A stretch of 64,000 nucleotides of DNA from Paraescarpia echinospica (taxonomy: Eukaryota; Annelida; Polychaeta; Sabellida; Siboglinidae). The stretch is taken from the NCBI GenBank assembly GCA_020002185.1, contig CM034544.1:32959024-33023023 (forward strand). The letters run 5' to 3'. The first letter of the stretch is position 1. Every line of letters begins with the position of its first letter. Positions 1-11,690 of the stretch are shown piece by piece. The notes below the pieces were generated by a model, which saw only the letters and a list, made by a program, of their open reading frames with translations, made no database searches and had not been told where the DNA came from. The position numbers were made by a program, and so were the translations under genes.

Positions 1-49
1 GGGGGCGCTTTGCCCACCCCCTTCTCTATACCACAATACGCCTATACAG

Positions 50-71
50 ACACACACACACACACACACGC

Positions 72-121
<50 letters not shown>

Positions 122-147
122 TCACTCACTCACTCACTCACTCACTT
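50..147. repeat. CA / CTCA microsatellite
   Basis: A run of CA dinucleotides passes directly into about eight CTCA/CACT tetranucleotides. It is simple sequence with no coding potential. Confidence 0.95.
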
Positions 148-486
148 ACGTATATACAAATAAATTAGACCAATGAACAACATTTACCGTTTTGTCTGTG
201 TATTTTTAGCAAATGTACATATTAACAAATGCGTTTTATATTGTTTGGATAATCCTTTAGAGACACGTTCGAAATTAGTACAATTTGATAGGAAATTATA
301 TAGCCTAACCTAAACTGTATATCCCAAAAACAAATATTCCTGCTGTTCACCATATCGTTCCAGGTACACAACGGGTGTCCACTGTTATAAAGTATTGTGT
401 TTTATAACACTCAAGCCCTTTTTTGCCGTTTGGAAGCGTTGTTATTAACTATGCTAAATATGCCCTAAGCTCATGGCTTATTTAAT

Positions 487-700
487 CCTCTTCGCTGTTG
501 GTACAGCACAGGGCCGAAAGGACACTTCTCCAATAGTCTCTCTTGTTTGCTGTCTCCTTTATTTCATTCAATGTGATTCCATACTTCTTTAATTCCTCAG
601 CTCGATCTCATACCGCTGTTTTGGGGCTTTTTCCTTCTTCTTGTTAGTTTGTCTTATAACTATTGTAGCTTCTTTTCGGAGGGTGTGTCCATTCCATGTC
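487..700 (-). mobile_element. Decayed non-LTR retrotransposon 3' end
   Basis: Read on the minus strand with frameshifts and stops, this stretch gives the C-terminal signature of LINE polyproteins: a WxGHTLRKE-like start, a basic linker, then KKYGITLNEI and RDYWRSVLSALC. That order is typical of RTE/L2-like elements just before their stop codon. No intact frame remains, so it is a fossil fragment. The clade cannot be fixed by eye. Confidence 0.5.
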
Positions 701-899
701 TATTTTCGTTTTGCTGGTATGGTTTTCCCTTTTCACGAGTTATTTGTTTGTGAACCTATCTTGCTGTTTAAGTTTACGAAAGTTTATGAGGCATTTGTTG
801 ATGACTGTTTGTAGTTTTTTTAGTTTATGCTTTGGAAGATCTGTGTCTCCGAGCCGTAAAGCAGTACACTTTTCACATTCATGTTGAATATTCGGATTT

Positions 900-3800
900 T
901 ATTTTTTGTTGAAAAGGTGATGAATGCAAAGTTTACACGTAATAAAAAAAATGGTTCCCACTACAAATCTGGGTGAGATACACCGACTTAACTTGGTAAT
1001 CGATACTCGCTACCACACCAAACGCAGTTTGTCTTGGCATGAAATAACACACTAATGTCATATAACAGTAAAACCCTGAGCTTCAGATCGACACACATAT
1101 GTACGGCCATTATAACTGTGACATCACTGGGATGTAAATATAAGTTTAATATTGTTAGATACATTATTCGTGAAACAACTTTGATAAATCATTATCAGAG
1201 TGCGATGAAGATATCACATGATGATGACTTTGACAATGCTGCGTATAATTTATTGTGGAAATTGATGTTAAATGAGTACGCTTGATTCGTGCATAACTTA
1301 GTGCATGTCCATATTGTGATGCGTAGAATAAGCCAATTTTAACTATGCGTTTAGCGTAGTAACATTGGATATGTGTTTTGCGTGGTATCATTGATCTCTC
1401 ATAATATTCCTCCTCTACGCATTCGTTAACATAGCTTAAGCACTAAAGTTTTATATATAATGAGGACAACACAATACTACAAAAGTCGCTGGTTTGAAAA
1501 CGTAGTTTTAATTAAAAACAACATATCAAGTTGTTACTTCATTGTATCTTGACATTTAACAAAATTACGAATTCAGCTAATGATTTTGTTGTCGGGCACA
1601 TACTAAACATTAATATGTTTTTCATAAAACATGTACTGACCCTCTCATTAATGTATGTCACCATAACTTGTAGATTTATAGCAGCATGTGTTGTTTATGC
1701 ATTTTGTTTCATGCAGTATCGGTGTGTTTCGCGGGGTATCATTTGTTTCTCAAACAACGCATTCCTGCTTTGTATTGTTAATAAAGTCAATTTTCACCAA
1801 CGATGAGAACTGACGTGCAGTAGCACGGAAACACACCAAGAATGTGAAGCTCATCGATGTGAGCTCTACGATGGATTTGTTCTAACAGGAATTCATTGAC
1901 GACGTGTGAACCTTGGTGAACACTCAAGGCAATGACTGGAAGCGGGCGGTGGAAAAGGCCGTGCAAAGGTGCAGGTAGCGTTATAAAGAGTTAGCGGAAA
2001 CTGCGGTGAAGAAATTCAAGAAAATAGTCGTATTGTAGGACAAAGAAACCTTCTATAGCCGCATCGTTAAAAATTACACCAATTAGATGGTTGTCTCACG
2101 GTCTCATGACCCTTCACGCTATCAGACCTGCCTACCCCAAAAACTTCCTGTCAGTAATCCATCTTCCCATTTACCCTGATTTTCAGGAAAATAGGCTTGC
2201 TGTCAGTAATAGTTCAGAACCGTGTCAGATATTGTCACGAAAAGAACACCACTGACACTGTCAGTAATACTTTGATACTGTGACTATGACGATAGCTGCA
2301 CCCAAAACATATTTGTCTCTAATAAACTATGAGGTGTTTTGAAGTGTTCAGTTAACAAGGTAAGGTAGATGTTCATAACCAGCATTGATGGAAATCAAAA
2401 GTGAAGAAGCGTAACTGTAATGTAAATGAGTGTATCCACATTGTAATTCTGATTTTATGTAAATTTCTAAAACTGCATGCGAACTACAAAAACATGACAA
2501 ATTATAACAATGCATCACGTCATTGTCTATTTGTGGTGTCATTAGCCTATGATTAGGATTAATATTAGTAGCCGGTATACCTAGGGCCAGGCTATAGACT
2601 ACACAGTATAGTAGCTTGACCAGGGGACGGCAAAACCATTACGTTACGCTAGTCATTGACATCGTCTAGACTCTAGTCTACTCGACTATAGTATATAAGC
2701 CTATCCCTGTATTATAGGCTGTAAATTATAGACTAAACTCAATATATACACTAACTTAGTCTTAGTACAGTCAGTAAGCCTAACACTATAAGTACAACAC
2801 TCACTACTCTGTCACAAGTACTAGTCTAACGACGTAGTCAGTACCTGCAATTATCCCGGTCACCAGTGGCAGTGATCATGTGAAATAGAAAATAAATTTA
2901 GCGTATCAGGCAATATGTAAAGCCGACCCCCTTCTTTAAACTTGACAATACGGGCCATGTCTGCGTGCATGCTGTTATAAACGTTTGCAGTACACGTTTC
3001 TTCTTGGCTGGTAGTGGTGCCGTTTTGTTCCCCGGCATCATTTCGTGCCGCGTAAGTCGTGACTTCGTTTTGTTTGAGCGCCATGAGCGCGGAAATGCGA
3101 ATTTGTCGTAACGCTGTTTCCTAGTGGTCAGATTACGACCAGAAGCAGCGAATGAAAAACCATATCACAACAAGCAGGGTATATATGCTGCCACCTGTTG
3201 ATTAAAGTGAAGCTAAATTTGAGGAGTACGGAATTGATTGACGCTCATTGTGACAACGAAAGAATCCGTAATATTTTCATCCCTCGCCGTAATACCGTAA
3301 TTTTAGGGGTTTTTTCCCGGAATGATTCCGGACAATCCTGAATGGTAGGCAGGTCTGCGCTATGGGCCCAAGTTGAGACCAAATGTAGGCCTACTTGCGA
3401 AACAGACCTTGCTTGTGTGGATGTTGCTACGCCAACGACACTCCAGCACGTGTGACATATATAGGCCTAATAATAGCCGTGCTGCTATGCACTGGCGTAT
3501 TTAGAGGTGACAACTGCCCCCCCCCCCCCAACAGACGCACGGCAGCTGTCAGCTCTGTTGTGCACTGAACAGGGCAGTACTCGCCCGTTTGAGCCACTTC
3601 ACAACGTGTTAATAAACAGGGACCAATAAATTCTAACAGAAATGATTGTCTCAAAACCACCGACAACACAAGGCCTAATAACAGCGATCCATCAAAGTAC
3701 AAAGGTAGCGTCATCTAGCGGCTATCATTTGGAATGTGGATGACGCACCAGCTTCCTTGAAGATAACAAGTTTTGCTTGAAGACTGGTTATGCCTACTGT

Positions 3801-4617
3801 TGTCAACACCTACTTGTCTGGTAAGTGTCAACCTGTGTTTTATACCTTATAAAGCAATATTTTCAATTTATAATTGAATCATGATGTGTGATAGAGAATT
3901 GCGCACCCCTAGTTAGGCCCTACACTGATTTACATGTTTAACTATAATGACCCGGTAGTGTGATTACTGTGATATTAGGAAGACGGAGGACGTCACGGAG
4001 TAATGTTTGGTAGTTCACAGTAAGTGGTGGTTTGGATGGTATAGAAAGTTATGTTTTATTCATGTTTAGTCTTATTAAATCTAGTTTGTGATTGCAGTAA
4101 GCCTGTTAGAAAGAACTACAACTTCAATTCTTGTATTTGGCAATACTGATTCAACATACTTGTTTGAAGCTGGATTTTCATTCATTTATTTATATATAAT
4201 TTTTAATATGTTATCAAAATGTAAAGGCATGTACTGCATAGCTCGTATACCCTATGACTGGAATATAGGTTGCCGCCAAACAAAACGTTCAATTTCGGTC
4301 ATCAGTTGTCTCATTCGTTCTCGATGGTAACCACTTCTTTATACGCTGTGTGAACACAAGAATATGTCAATTGTATACACAAATTAATACATCACAAATT
4401 AACCAATTTCATGTTGACAGGTTGTATGTATGGAACGGGCTCAAAATTCCCGGTGTGCAATTCGGAGACGGTCGTACGTAGTGTCGGAGAAATATTAAAT
4501 GTCAATCTCAACGACAAAATTCTTCGCGGTCTGGTTATCGCGGACGCAGTAAGAAAACAACCACTTCTGACTTCAGTGTGATAGTCTTACATACTCTTGC
4601 CATCACAGAGACTGAAT
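900..4617. other. Stretch without a convincing gene
   Basis: AT-rich sequence with only short ORFs. A run near 1800-2050 (plus strand) reads as a broken basic peptide including WKRAVEKAVQRC and KELAETAVKKFKK, which may be a dead coding fragment. GTCAGTAAT recurs several times between 2150 and 2270. A poly-C run lies near 3517-3530. I see no RNA gene or complete mobile element here. Confidence 0.5.
2860..3084 (-). CDS. Candidate small ORF or first exon, unrecognised
   Basis: A 74-codon ATG-started frame on the minus strand, slightly richer in GC and in mixed hydrophilic residues than its AT-rich surroundings. It begins MALKQNEVTTYAARND. I do not recognise it. There is no clear splice donor or downstream partner exon, and chance is the default explanation. 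It is listed only because its composition differs from its neighbours. Confidence 0.15.
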   Translation of the reverse strand: MALKQNEVTTYAARNDAGEQNGTTTSQEETCTANVYNSMHADMARIVKFKEGGRLYILPDTLNLFSISHDHCHW

Positions 4618-4619
4618 TA

Positions 4620-5535
4620 CAGTGCAACACGCTTATAACGAACACGTATACAACGAATTGACTGATAAAACGAAACAATTTCTTACGTACGGATGTTTTA
4701 CCTATCTTTTCCGTTATAAGCGTTCACGCATATTACGAACACGGGTATAACGAATTCACGGTTATTACGAACACCTTTTTCCGAACAAATTTCGCCGTAT
4801 AACGAACTTCTGTCCAACTGAAAATCGTCCGGTTGTTTGCAAATACTTCCCGCACGTGACCTGGAAGCCAATGCCGCGTCAGTGCCAAAGTAATTAGGTC
4901 AATAAGGGAAATAATCAAAGGAAGTCAGATGACGCTGCAGCGCACTGCGACTCGCTTGACGATTTCATTTTGTCTGGTGTCCTAGCCAACAGCAAACAAA
5001 CGTCAATGGAGGACTTCTTCAATGGAGGATTCATTTATCAATGAGGGAAATCATCAAAGCCTAGGGCAGTCAGATGACGCTACAGCGCACTGCGACTCGC
5101 TTGAGGATTTCCTTTTGTTTGGTGTCCTAGCCAACAGCAAACAAACGTCAATGGGGGACTTCTTCAACGCTGATTAACCGGTGTAATTCTGTGTATGTTG
5201 TGCAGGAAGTAGTTATCGTGGCTCCATCCCGCCACAATTCGTGTTTACGTCATATTTCGTTACCTTTTCACAGACGCTGGACTGCGATGTTATACTATAA
5301 CTACACATAAATTCATAATAGTAACATTTGTAACCGTTTTATGTGTCATCTAAATAAATGTCACGCAACAAAATGTATTTGCGTTTGATGGACACCTGAG
5401 GAATGGTTTAAAAACGGTCACATAAAACACTGCCACCTAGAGGGCAAAGGTGAACACGCATTTAACGAATTCACGGATATAACGAACTTGTCAGCTACCC
5501 ACAAAGTAGTTTTATATAGGTCAATGGTTGCACTG
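4620..5535 (+). mobile_element. Non-autonomous pogo/Tigger-type (Tc1/mariner) element
   Basis: The 916 bp element begins CAGTGCAAC and ends GTTGCACTG. Both ends are flanked by TA (4618-4619 and 5536-5537), the target duplication of the Tc1/mariner superfamily. Subterminal sequence is full of TTATAACGAAC-like words, as seen in pogo/Tigger termini. The interior keeps only a transposase C-terminal remnant, so this is a deletion derivative that would depend on a transposase supplied elsewhere. Confidence 0.7.
4925..5177 (+). pseudogene. Tigger-like transposase C-terminus, internally duplicated
   Basis: Two tandem copies of about 140 bp (from about 4928 and from about 5070) each encode SDDA-x-AHCDSL, then LANSKQTSM and a DFFN-like end. 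The second copy closes with GDFFNAD and a TAA stop. Pogo/Tigger and CENP-B-like transposases commonly end in a similar KQTSMxDFF tail after an acidic region. The DDE catalytic core is absent. This is the only coding trace in the element. Confidence 0.5.
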
Positions 5536-5627
5536 TACTCTGAACACGGACGTAGAGGCAATACAAGACAAAACCACTCGGTGGCAGCACATACCAATAC
5601 GTTGCTACAGCGGTGCTGACACCTGGC

Positions 5628-6419
5628 GATTAATAATAAGTTTATTAGTCGACAAAGAGGAAATACATTTGCACTGAGGAGGGAGCATAATTAAACATAG
5701 TATTTAAATCACATTGCACTATGTACATAATAGAAGCAAGTATGTAGACAGTTGCTAATTAGTAATACTGAGTGTTGTACATATATAATGGTACAATCAT
5801 GAACCATGAAAATCATTCGGTCATGACATGCCAGCAATAGTAAATCAATTAAACACATTAAAACAATATGAATAAATATACTAAAACAATATGGCAACAT
5901 TAAAAGACAATTATAACATTGATCAATGGTGTGATGTATCTATGACTGGTTCAGGAACTTGACAGAAGATGGAATGAACGATTTCAGGGCACGCTGAGTT
6001 CGTACAGTTGCCATTCTGTGCCTCCTTCCAGAGGGGAGAAGGTCATACTGGTCATGTAAGAAGTGGGTGGGGTCAGATAAAATTGTCTTTGCTATTTGCA
6101 GGGTTCTCGACTTGTACAATTGCTATTAACTGGTTTCAGGTGTACAACATCTAGCGATCTTGCAAGAAGTGGTATATAGCTTATTTAGTTTCCCTCTGTT
6201 TTTGACTGAGAGATTTCTCCACCAGCAAATAAGCCCAAAAGTCATAACACTTTTCACAACTGAATTGTGAAACAGAGGCAGAATATTTCTGTCAACATGC
6301 ATTGCATTGAGTTTTCTCAGGAAGTACAATCTTTGCTGGCCTTTTTTGTATAGAGTCATTGTATTATCATCTCACCTTAGCTTGTCATCAATTGTAGTAC
6401 CAAGATATTTATATGTATG
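5628..6419 (-). pseudogene. L2/Rex1-like LINE, 3' portion (split element)
   Basis: The minus strand encodes the end of a reverse-transcriptase polyprotein: KYLGTTIDDKL near 6405, then YKKGQQRLYFLRKLNAMHVD, FGLICWW and LSVKNRGKLNKLY. After a frameshift come ILSDPTHFLHDQYDLLPSGR and TQRALKSFIPSS near 5950-6110. A 3' tail with CAAATGTATTTCCTCTTT and AATAAACTTATTATTAAT closes the element at about 5628. These blocks in this order are characteristic of L2/Rex1-type LINEs. An in-frame TGA after the KYLG block shows it was dead. It resumes at 12608, being interrupted by the 6.2 kb element. Confidence 0.75.
6414..6419. repeat. Left target-site duplication TGTATG
   Basis: TGTATG sits immediately outside the AG terminus of the 6.2 kb element and recurs at 12608-12613 outside the CT terminus. 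A 6 bp duplication is the expected footprint of an integrase of the Polinton/Maverick kind. Confidence 0.75.
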
Positions 6420-6812
6420 AGTAGTAATATAGGTTAATCAGCGGGGATGGAATGATTATGAGTACTGGAAGTGGAGGTCAAAGGTCAAGGTCAAGTACCC
6501 GGATGTAGGTCAAGGCCAAGTACCCGGGCGCAGGTCAAGTGGCGCCCCTGTCGGATAGGTTGTGAACTAAAACAGCGCCAATAGCGGATTTTCCCGGAAC
6601 TATTTTCCCCTGGTGGATATACTGCTAACTACACACAACGGTGGTGCCACCTTACGGACAAGGTTTGGACTAAATGTAGGAGTACTGCCTAATTTGGTGC
6701 GTCTTATTTATGAAAATTGGCGCCCCCAGGCAGATAGGTTACGAACTGAAAGACAAGTACAAATAACTCCCCCTGCTGGATTTCAGTGAACCAAATATCG
6801 ATACTGCTTAAC
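6420..6812 (+). repeat. Left terminal inverted repeat of the 6.2 kb element
   Basis: Matches the reverse complement of 12096-12607. Shared blocks include TAATCAGCGG, GGTCAAGTGGCGCCCC, GGATAGGTTGTGAACTAAAA and ATCGATACTGCTTAA at the inner edge. GGGGGCGCC-like words recur within it. Confidence 0.85.
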
Positions 6813-8261
6813 CAAACATCACATACCTTCATGTCAAGAGACGATCATCTGTTCGGATTCACAGCCAACGAGACGTCCATACGATTCGTATGAGGTATCG
6901 CTTCTTTTAACGGAAAACATATGTACATGAAACATCCGTCTTTACAACGTAACAATTCTATATTTACAAATAATGCGAGCGATCAGACACGATACGACCT
7001 TCTCGAGAGTCGAAAAAGGAAAGACCAGAATCGTCGGAAGTATGGTATATACACTAGTTTTCGGCGTCAACTCATTTCCATAACCAATCAGACCGAACCT
7101 ACATCACGTGACTTCCCTTAACACAAAAACTGTGCACGTTCACGAGAGAGGCAACATCCGACGCCACTCAACGGACACCAATGTAATTAGTCAGAGTATT
7201 GCCATCTACCGGCCATGATAGATCTCTATTCGTTGACACACTTCCCGGAATACCGGAAGCGTAGATGCCGCCATGACAGTCAAGTAACTTCCGGTGCGAC
7301 GTCACTTCCGACGTACCGTCCCTAGTAGAGGCTGCCATGACAGTCAAGTGACTTCCGGTACGACGTCACTTCCGGCGTAGCGCCCCCTAGTGGATAATCG
7401 GAGTACTACGTCACATGATAGTGCCATCTAGCGGGTAAAAATATCTAATTAGTTTAGTTAGAGAAAAAATAGTTGGGGTTAATCTTGCGAAAATTTAAAC
7501 AACAACCACCAAGGTGGTTGTTGTATACATTTTCAGAAAATTTTATGTTTTTGTCCCAAAGGGACAAAAACCTAAAATGTTCGCGGGCTTAACCCCAACT
7601 ACTTTTTCTCTAACTAACGTAATTAAATATTTTTATCGGCTAGATGGCACTATCATGTGACGTAGTACTCCGATTATCCACTAGGGGGCGCTACGCCGGA
7701 AGTGACGTCGTACCGGAAGTCACTTGACTGTCATGGCAGCCTCTACTAGGGACGGTACGTCGGAAGTGACGTCGCACCGGAAGTTACTTGACTGTCATGG
7801 CGGCCTCTACGCTTCCGGTATTCCGGGAAGTGTGTCAACGAATAGAGATATATCATGGCCGGTAGATGGCAATACTCTGACTAATTACATTGGTGTCCGT
7901 TGAGTGGCGTCGGATGTTGCCTCTCTCGTGAACGTGCACAGTTTTTGTGTTAAGGGAAGTCACGTGATGTAGGTTCGGTCTGATTGGTTATGGAAATGAG
8001 ATGACGCCGAAAACTAGTGTATATACCATACTTCCGACGATTCTGGTCTTTCCTTTTTCGACTCTCGAGAAGGTCGTATCGTGTCTGATCGCTCGCATTA
8101 TTTGTAAATATAGAATTGTTACGTTGTAAAGACGGATGTTTCATATACATATGTTTTCCGTTAAAAGAAGCGATACCTCATACGAATCGTATGGTCGTCT
8201 CGTTGGCTGTGAATCCGAAAAGATGATCGTCTCTTGACATGAAGGTATGTGATGTTTGGTT
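6810..8261. mobile_element. Foldback (inverted-repeat) element nested in the larger element
   Basis: Two arms of about 680 bp, nearly identical in inverted orientation, run from AACCAAACATCAC at the left to GTGATGTTTGGTT at the right around a spacer of roughly 95 bp. Matching 66-codon frames at 6921-7121 (+) and 7950-8150 (-) are mirror images of one sequence and are not genes. Each arm also holds two roughly 65 bp tandem units containing CTTCCGG and GACGTCACTTCCG words. The high arm identity implies recent formation or gene conversion. Confidence 0.8.
7500..7571. repeat. Twin perfect hairpins at the foldback centre
   Basis: Two separate perfect hairpins sit in the spacer. The first (7500-7523) has 11 bp arms CAACAACCACC with a 2 nt loop. 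The second (7547-7571) has 11 bp arms GTTTTTGTCCC with a 3 nt loop. They are about 23 bp apart. Confidence 0.85.
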
Positions 8262-8696
8262 CTTGTCGCTCGTTGATCTAAGTGTTTGGTGTTTCATTTG
8301 TCCGACAAGTTTGGTTCTTGTCACTCTTTGGTATAAGTGTTTGGTGTTACTCAGATGTCGTAGTGAGCTTCAGGACAAGTGATTTCGGCAATGAAGCGTT
8401 TGTCGACAGTGCACAGCGACTAAGGCTACTGTGTCGTTTCAAGTTGTCTCGATGTGTGAAATGTCTCTTGCAATCTGGGTACTGGAAGACTGCCCGTGAT
8501 GATGATTATGTAGGCTTGTTGGTAGCTGGTAGACTAGTCCATAAGCTCATGATGTACGTGTTTACTGTTCAAGTGTAAAGAACGGAATGGTTATTGGAAC
8601 ACGTAGTCTCATGCGAAGTCTCGTCCGTATCTCATGCAATGTCTCGGCCGTAGTCTCGTGCGCTAAGTTTGGTAGAGATGTCACGCGATAAACTGA

Positions 8697-9060
8697 CGAA
8701 TTTGCTCCAAAAAGGAAGGATTTGACATGACAACACGTCGAATTTGCTCCAAAAAGATGGATTTGACATGACAACGCGTCGAATTTGCTCCAAAAAGATG
8801 GATTTGACATGACAACGCGTCGAATTTGCTCCAAAAAGATGGATTTCACATGACAACACGTCGAATTTGCTCCATAAAGTGGAGGGATTTGACATGACAA
8901 CACGTCGAATTTGCTCCAAAAAGTGGAGGGATTTGACATGACAACACGTCGAATTTGCTCCAAAAAGTGGAGGGATTTGACATGACAACACGTCGAATTT
9001 GCTCCAAAAAGATGGATTTGACGCGACAACGCATCGAATTTGCTCCAAAAAGTGGAGGGA
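8697..9060. repeat. 41/44 bp minisatellite
   Basis: About eight copies of a unit containing AATTTGCTCCAAAAAG, GATTTGACATGACAAC and CGTCG. Unit length is 41 bp, or 44 bp where GATGGATT is replaced by GTGGAGGGATT. The array leaves several frames open, producing repetitive ORFs on the minus strand that are not credible proteins. Confidence 0.9.
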
Positions 9061-9583
9061 TGTCATGCAATAACTCGTCCATCTCTATCCCTCCTCCTCC
9101 ACACTTTTACCGTTTCAGCGCGGTAGATTGGTAAATCTCATCCGTAGTCTCGTGCAATATCTTGTCCGTTGTCGCAGTAACCCGTCTATTCCGAGTTTCT
9201 TTTCCCTTAAAGAGGTCGACTTTGTCTGTTTGTGTAAGGCCAAGGTTCCCAACACATGCTTTGCATTACAATATGAAAAAAGACACAAGATAAGGTTGGC
9301 ACAGTTTATTCGTGAACAATACAAACGTATTTACAGGTCACGCTCCATAACTACAAGAACCAGAGACTACCATTGATACATAGGCTTGCAAAGTTTAATC
9401 GTGTACAAGACGATATCGCACCTCACTACTTCAGTCTTGCCTGCTATACGGCGAGGAGCCCTTGTGGGTCTGACACATTCGGTTCGGATACTTGGTTGCG
9501 GTGCTGTTCCAGACAGTCAACTTTAATCACTGCAGTTGAATTAATGTCACCAAAGGTCTCATAAAAGTACAAAACATATTTAT

Positions 9584-9928
9584 TTACAGGTCACCCTCCA
9601 TTACTACCAGGACCATTTGTTTCATAGTGTTTCGCCACTGTTTCGAAACGGCTTCTTGCAACCAAGTATTGGTATTACACAACTGTTCGACTGTCACGTC
9701 GGATAGTTTCACACCAGCGTCTAACAAAACACTCAAACAGTCTTTCACCACTGCAGTTGAATTAATGACCTCGACAGCCTCGTCAAAGTACATGCAGATT
9801 TTAATGTCATCAGATAACATACAATTGTAATGAAATTGACTAGGATGGTCTATCTCGCAACCACGGCACTGACGTCTTGAGAGTTCAAAGATGCTGCATG
9901 CTATGTGACGTGCAAGCGTCTTCTTCAT
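9584..9928 (-). CDS. 114-aa ORF with Cys/His cluster, cargo of the 6.2 kb element
   Basis: Starting at the ATG at 9926-9928, this frame encodes 114 residues. Residues 21-36 read CRGCEIDHPSQFHYNC, giving Cys21, Cys24, His28, His33 and Cys36, which could bind zinc. The N-terminus is basic (MKKTLARHI) and the rest alternates helix-like acidic and hydrophobic segments without a membrane span. I do not recognise the family with certainty. It resembles, from memory only, small C-x2-C-x3-HPSQ-x2-H proteins of animal repetitive elements. It is the only non-repetitive ORF of this size in the element and may be a remnant of a larger gene set. The opposite strand of the same stretch is a shadow frame. 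Confidence 0.4.
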   Translation of the reverse strand: MKKTLARHIACSIFELSRRQCRGCEIDHPSQFHYNCMLSDDIKICMYFDEAVEVINSTAVVKDCLSVLLDAGVKLSDVTVEQLCNTNTWLQEAVSKQWRNTMKQMVLVVMEGDL

Positions 9929-10142
9929 TTCGGTCACAGGGAAATCAATGGTAAAGTCAGGAACGGAAGTTGCGACATTGGCATCACGGGTAGAAAAGAT
10001 TACACTTGTGAATCGAATACCAGTTCAAACTAATTTGCAAACAGGATTAAGAGTGTGTTGGAACGTTTGTCAGTGAAAGTTTGCAATGTTGTATAATTAA
10101 AAGTATATTTGAAGGTATGCTTATATGTTGAAGGTTAATGTT

Positions 10143-10265
10143 GGGTGGTCTATATGTATGTATGTATGTAAGTATGTATGTATGTATGCATGTATGTCTC
10201 TATGTCTGTGTTAATGTATGTCTCTATGTCTGTCTCCATGTCTCTATGTATGTATATCTCTATAG
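10143..10265. repeat. TATG / TCTC-TATG microsatellite
   Basis: TATGTATG repeats pass into degenerate CTCTATGTCTG units. It lies inside the 6.2 kb element and is noncoding. Confidence 0.85.
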
Positions 10266-11228
10266 GTCCATTTTCGGTTACCAATGCCAGGTTAGGGCTT
10301 TTATGATAGAATATTGTTTGAAAGGTTTACCGAACAAGCACGAATTTAAATACTACAGTATGAAAACATATCAAAAACGATCTAATGGGTCTTTATACAC
10401 TTGACCCTTAATACGGTAAACTACATAAATACTGGTATATCCTATCTGGGAGATTATTATGGTCATACACTGTTGATCATAACACTTCACTTTGTTACGC
10501 GTCTGTTTCGAAAAAGAGGTTTGCAACCAATTTTTTACTCGATAAGTTTGATGTCAAGGTCGAAGAGTTGACATCGTGTCTCGAACATAGCGCGTCGATT
10601 GTGTTTACTTCTTTACATATGTACATACGTGTGGGTTAAGAATCATACCATGATAAAAGGTTGAAACACTACTGTTGATCTCTAGATGCAGACGAAACAC
10701 AGATGAGACTTGAACAGGGAACACTACTCCAAACAGTTTGGAACCAGTTTGGACTCAGTTTTCAAGCGACGCTCAAGTGAGATACGGCTGGTAAGTATAA
10801 ATGTTATATGTCGATACCCGACTGTTCTTCCAACACATAGAACCTTGGGCTTAGTTACCAGTTCATACCAGTTCATATCAGTTCATACCAGTTTGCTTAT
10901 AGCGAGATATGCCTATAGTGTAGTGAACGATGATTTTATTCTGAAGGTCGTGATTGAATTTTCTAATAAAGTTCTTACAAAGGATGACTAACCAAATCAC
11001 AATGATAGCTTTGACGTTATACAGGACGCGAGCGCGTTCGCCCCCACAACAAACAAACATGTCCATATACGTCTCCAGGTGACAGTAGCACCCAGTAGTG
11101 TCGGTTTTGAAGTGTGTTGACAAAAGTATCAAAGAAACTTCTAGAATGAGAGTTTACAGGGAAATTTGAACTCACTGTTGATGACATCAAATGATAGCAT
11201 TACCAAATCACTATGATTACGACCTAAT

Positions 11229-11467
11229 TGTTATATTCAAGTGCGCACATTCAAAACAATGGCTAACCAAAATCACTACCTGTATAACCAACTCACCTCG
11301 CGTACAAAATTACTGCGCGTAGCATTTTACAGTTTAATGATGTCACTGCATCATGACGTCACATGATGGAATTATATTCAAGCGCGCAAGTTCAAAACAA
11401 TGGCTAACCAAATCACTACCTGTCTAACCAACTCACCTCGCGCACAAAATTACTGCGCGCAGCAGTT
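11229..11467. repeat. Two direct copies of a 100 bp segment
   Basis: Segments at about 11229-11330 and 11369-11467 share TATATTCAAG, TTCAAAACAATGGCTAACCA, CCAACTCACCTCGCG and AAAATTACTGCGCG. They differ mainly at CpG/TpG sites, as expected after methylation-driven decay. Confidence 0.8.
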
Positions 11468-11535
11468 TGATCACGTCATACAGGGTGCACACGCTCACGC
11501 TCGCAACAAACAAACATGCCCAGACACGTCTCGAA

Positions 11536-11690
11536 CTCCCTATGCTTTAACATGGGAAAATTCCCTATGCTTTAACATGGGAAAATTCCCTATGCTTTAA
11601 CATGGTGAAAATTCCCTATCCTTTAACATAGACTTTAGCCCCTATGCTTTAACATGGGGAAACTCCCTATGCTTTAACATGGGAGCTTGC
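11536..11690. repeat. 25 bp tandem repeat (CCCTATGCTTTAACATGGG)
   Basis: Five or six units of about 25-30 bp share CCTATGCTTTAACATGG followed by GAAAATT-like linkers. The CCATG..CATGGG edges make each unit partly palindromic. It lies within the 6.2 kb element. Confidence 0.8.

Noticed and set aside
6921..8150. Two matching 66-codon ORFs in opposite orientation
   Set aside because: They are mirror images produced by the foldback arms, with no domain and no independent conservation.
8562..9082. Three overlapping minus-strand ORFs (FWSKFDVLSCQI repeats)
   Set aside because: They restate one 41/44 bp minisatellite in different frames.
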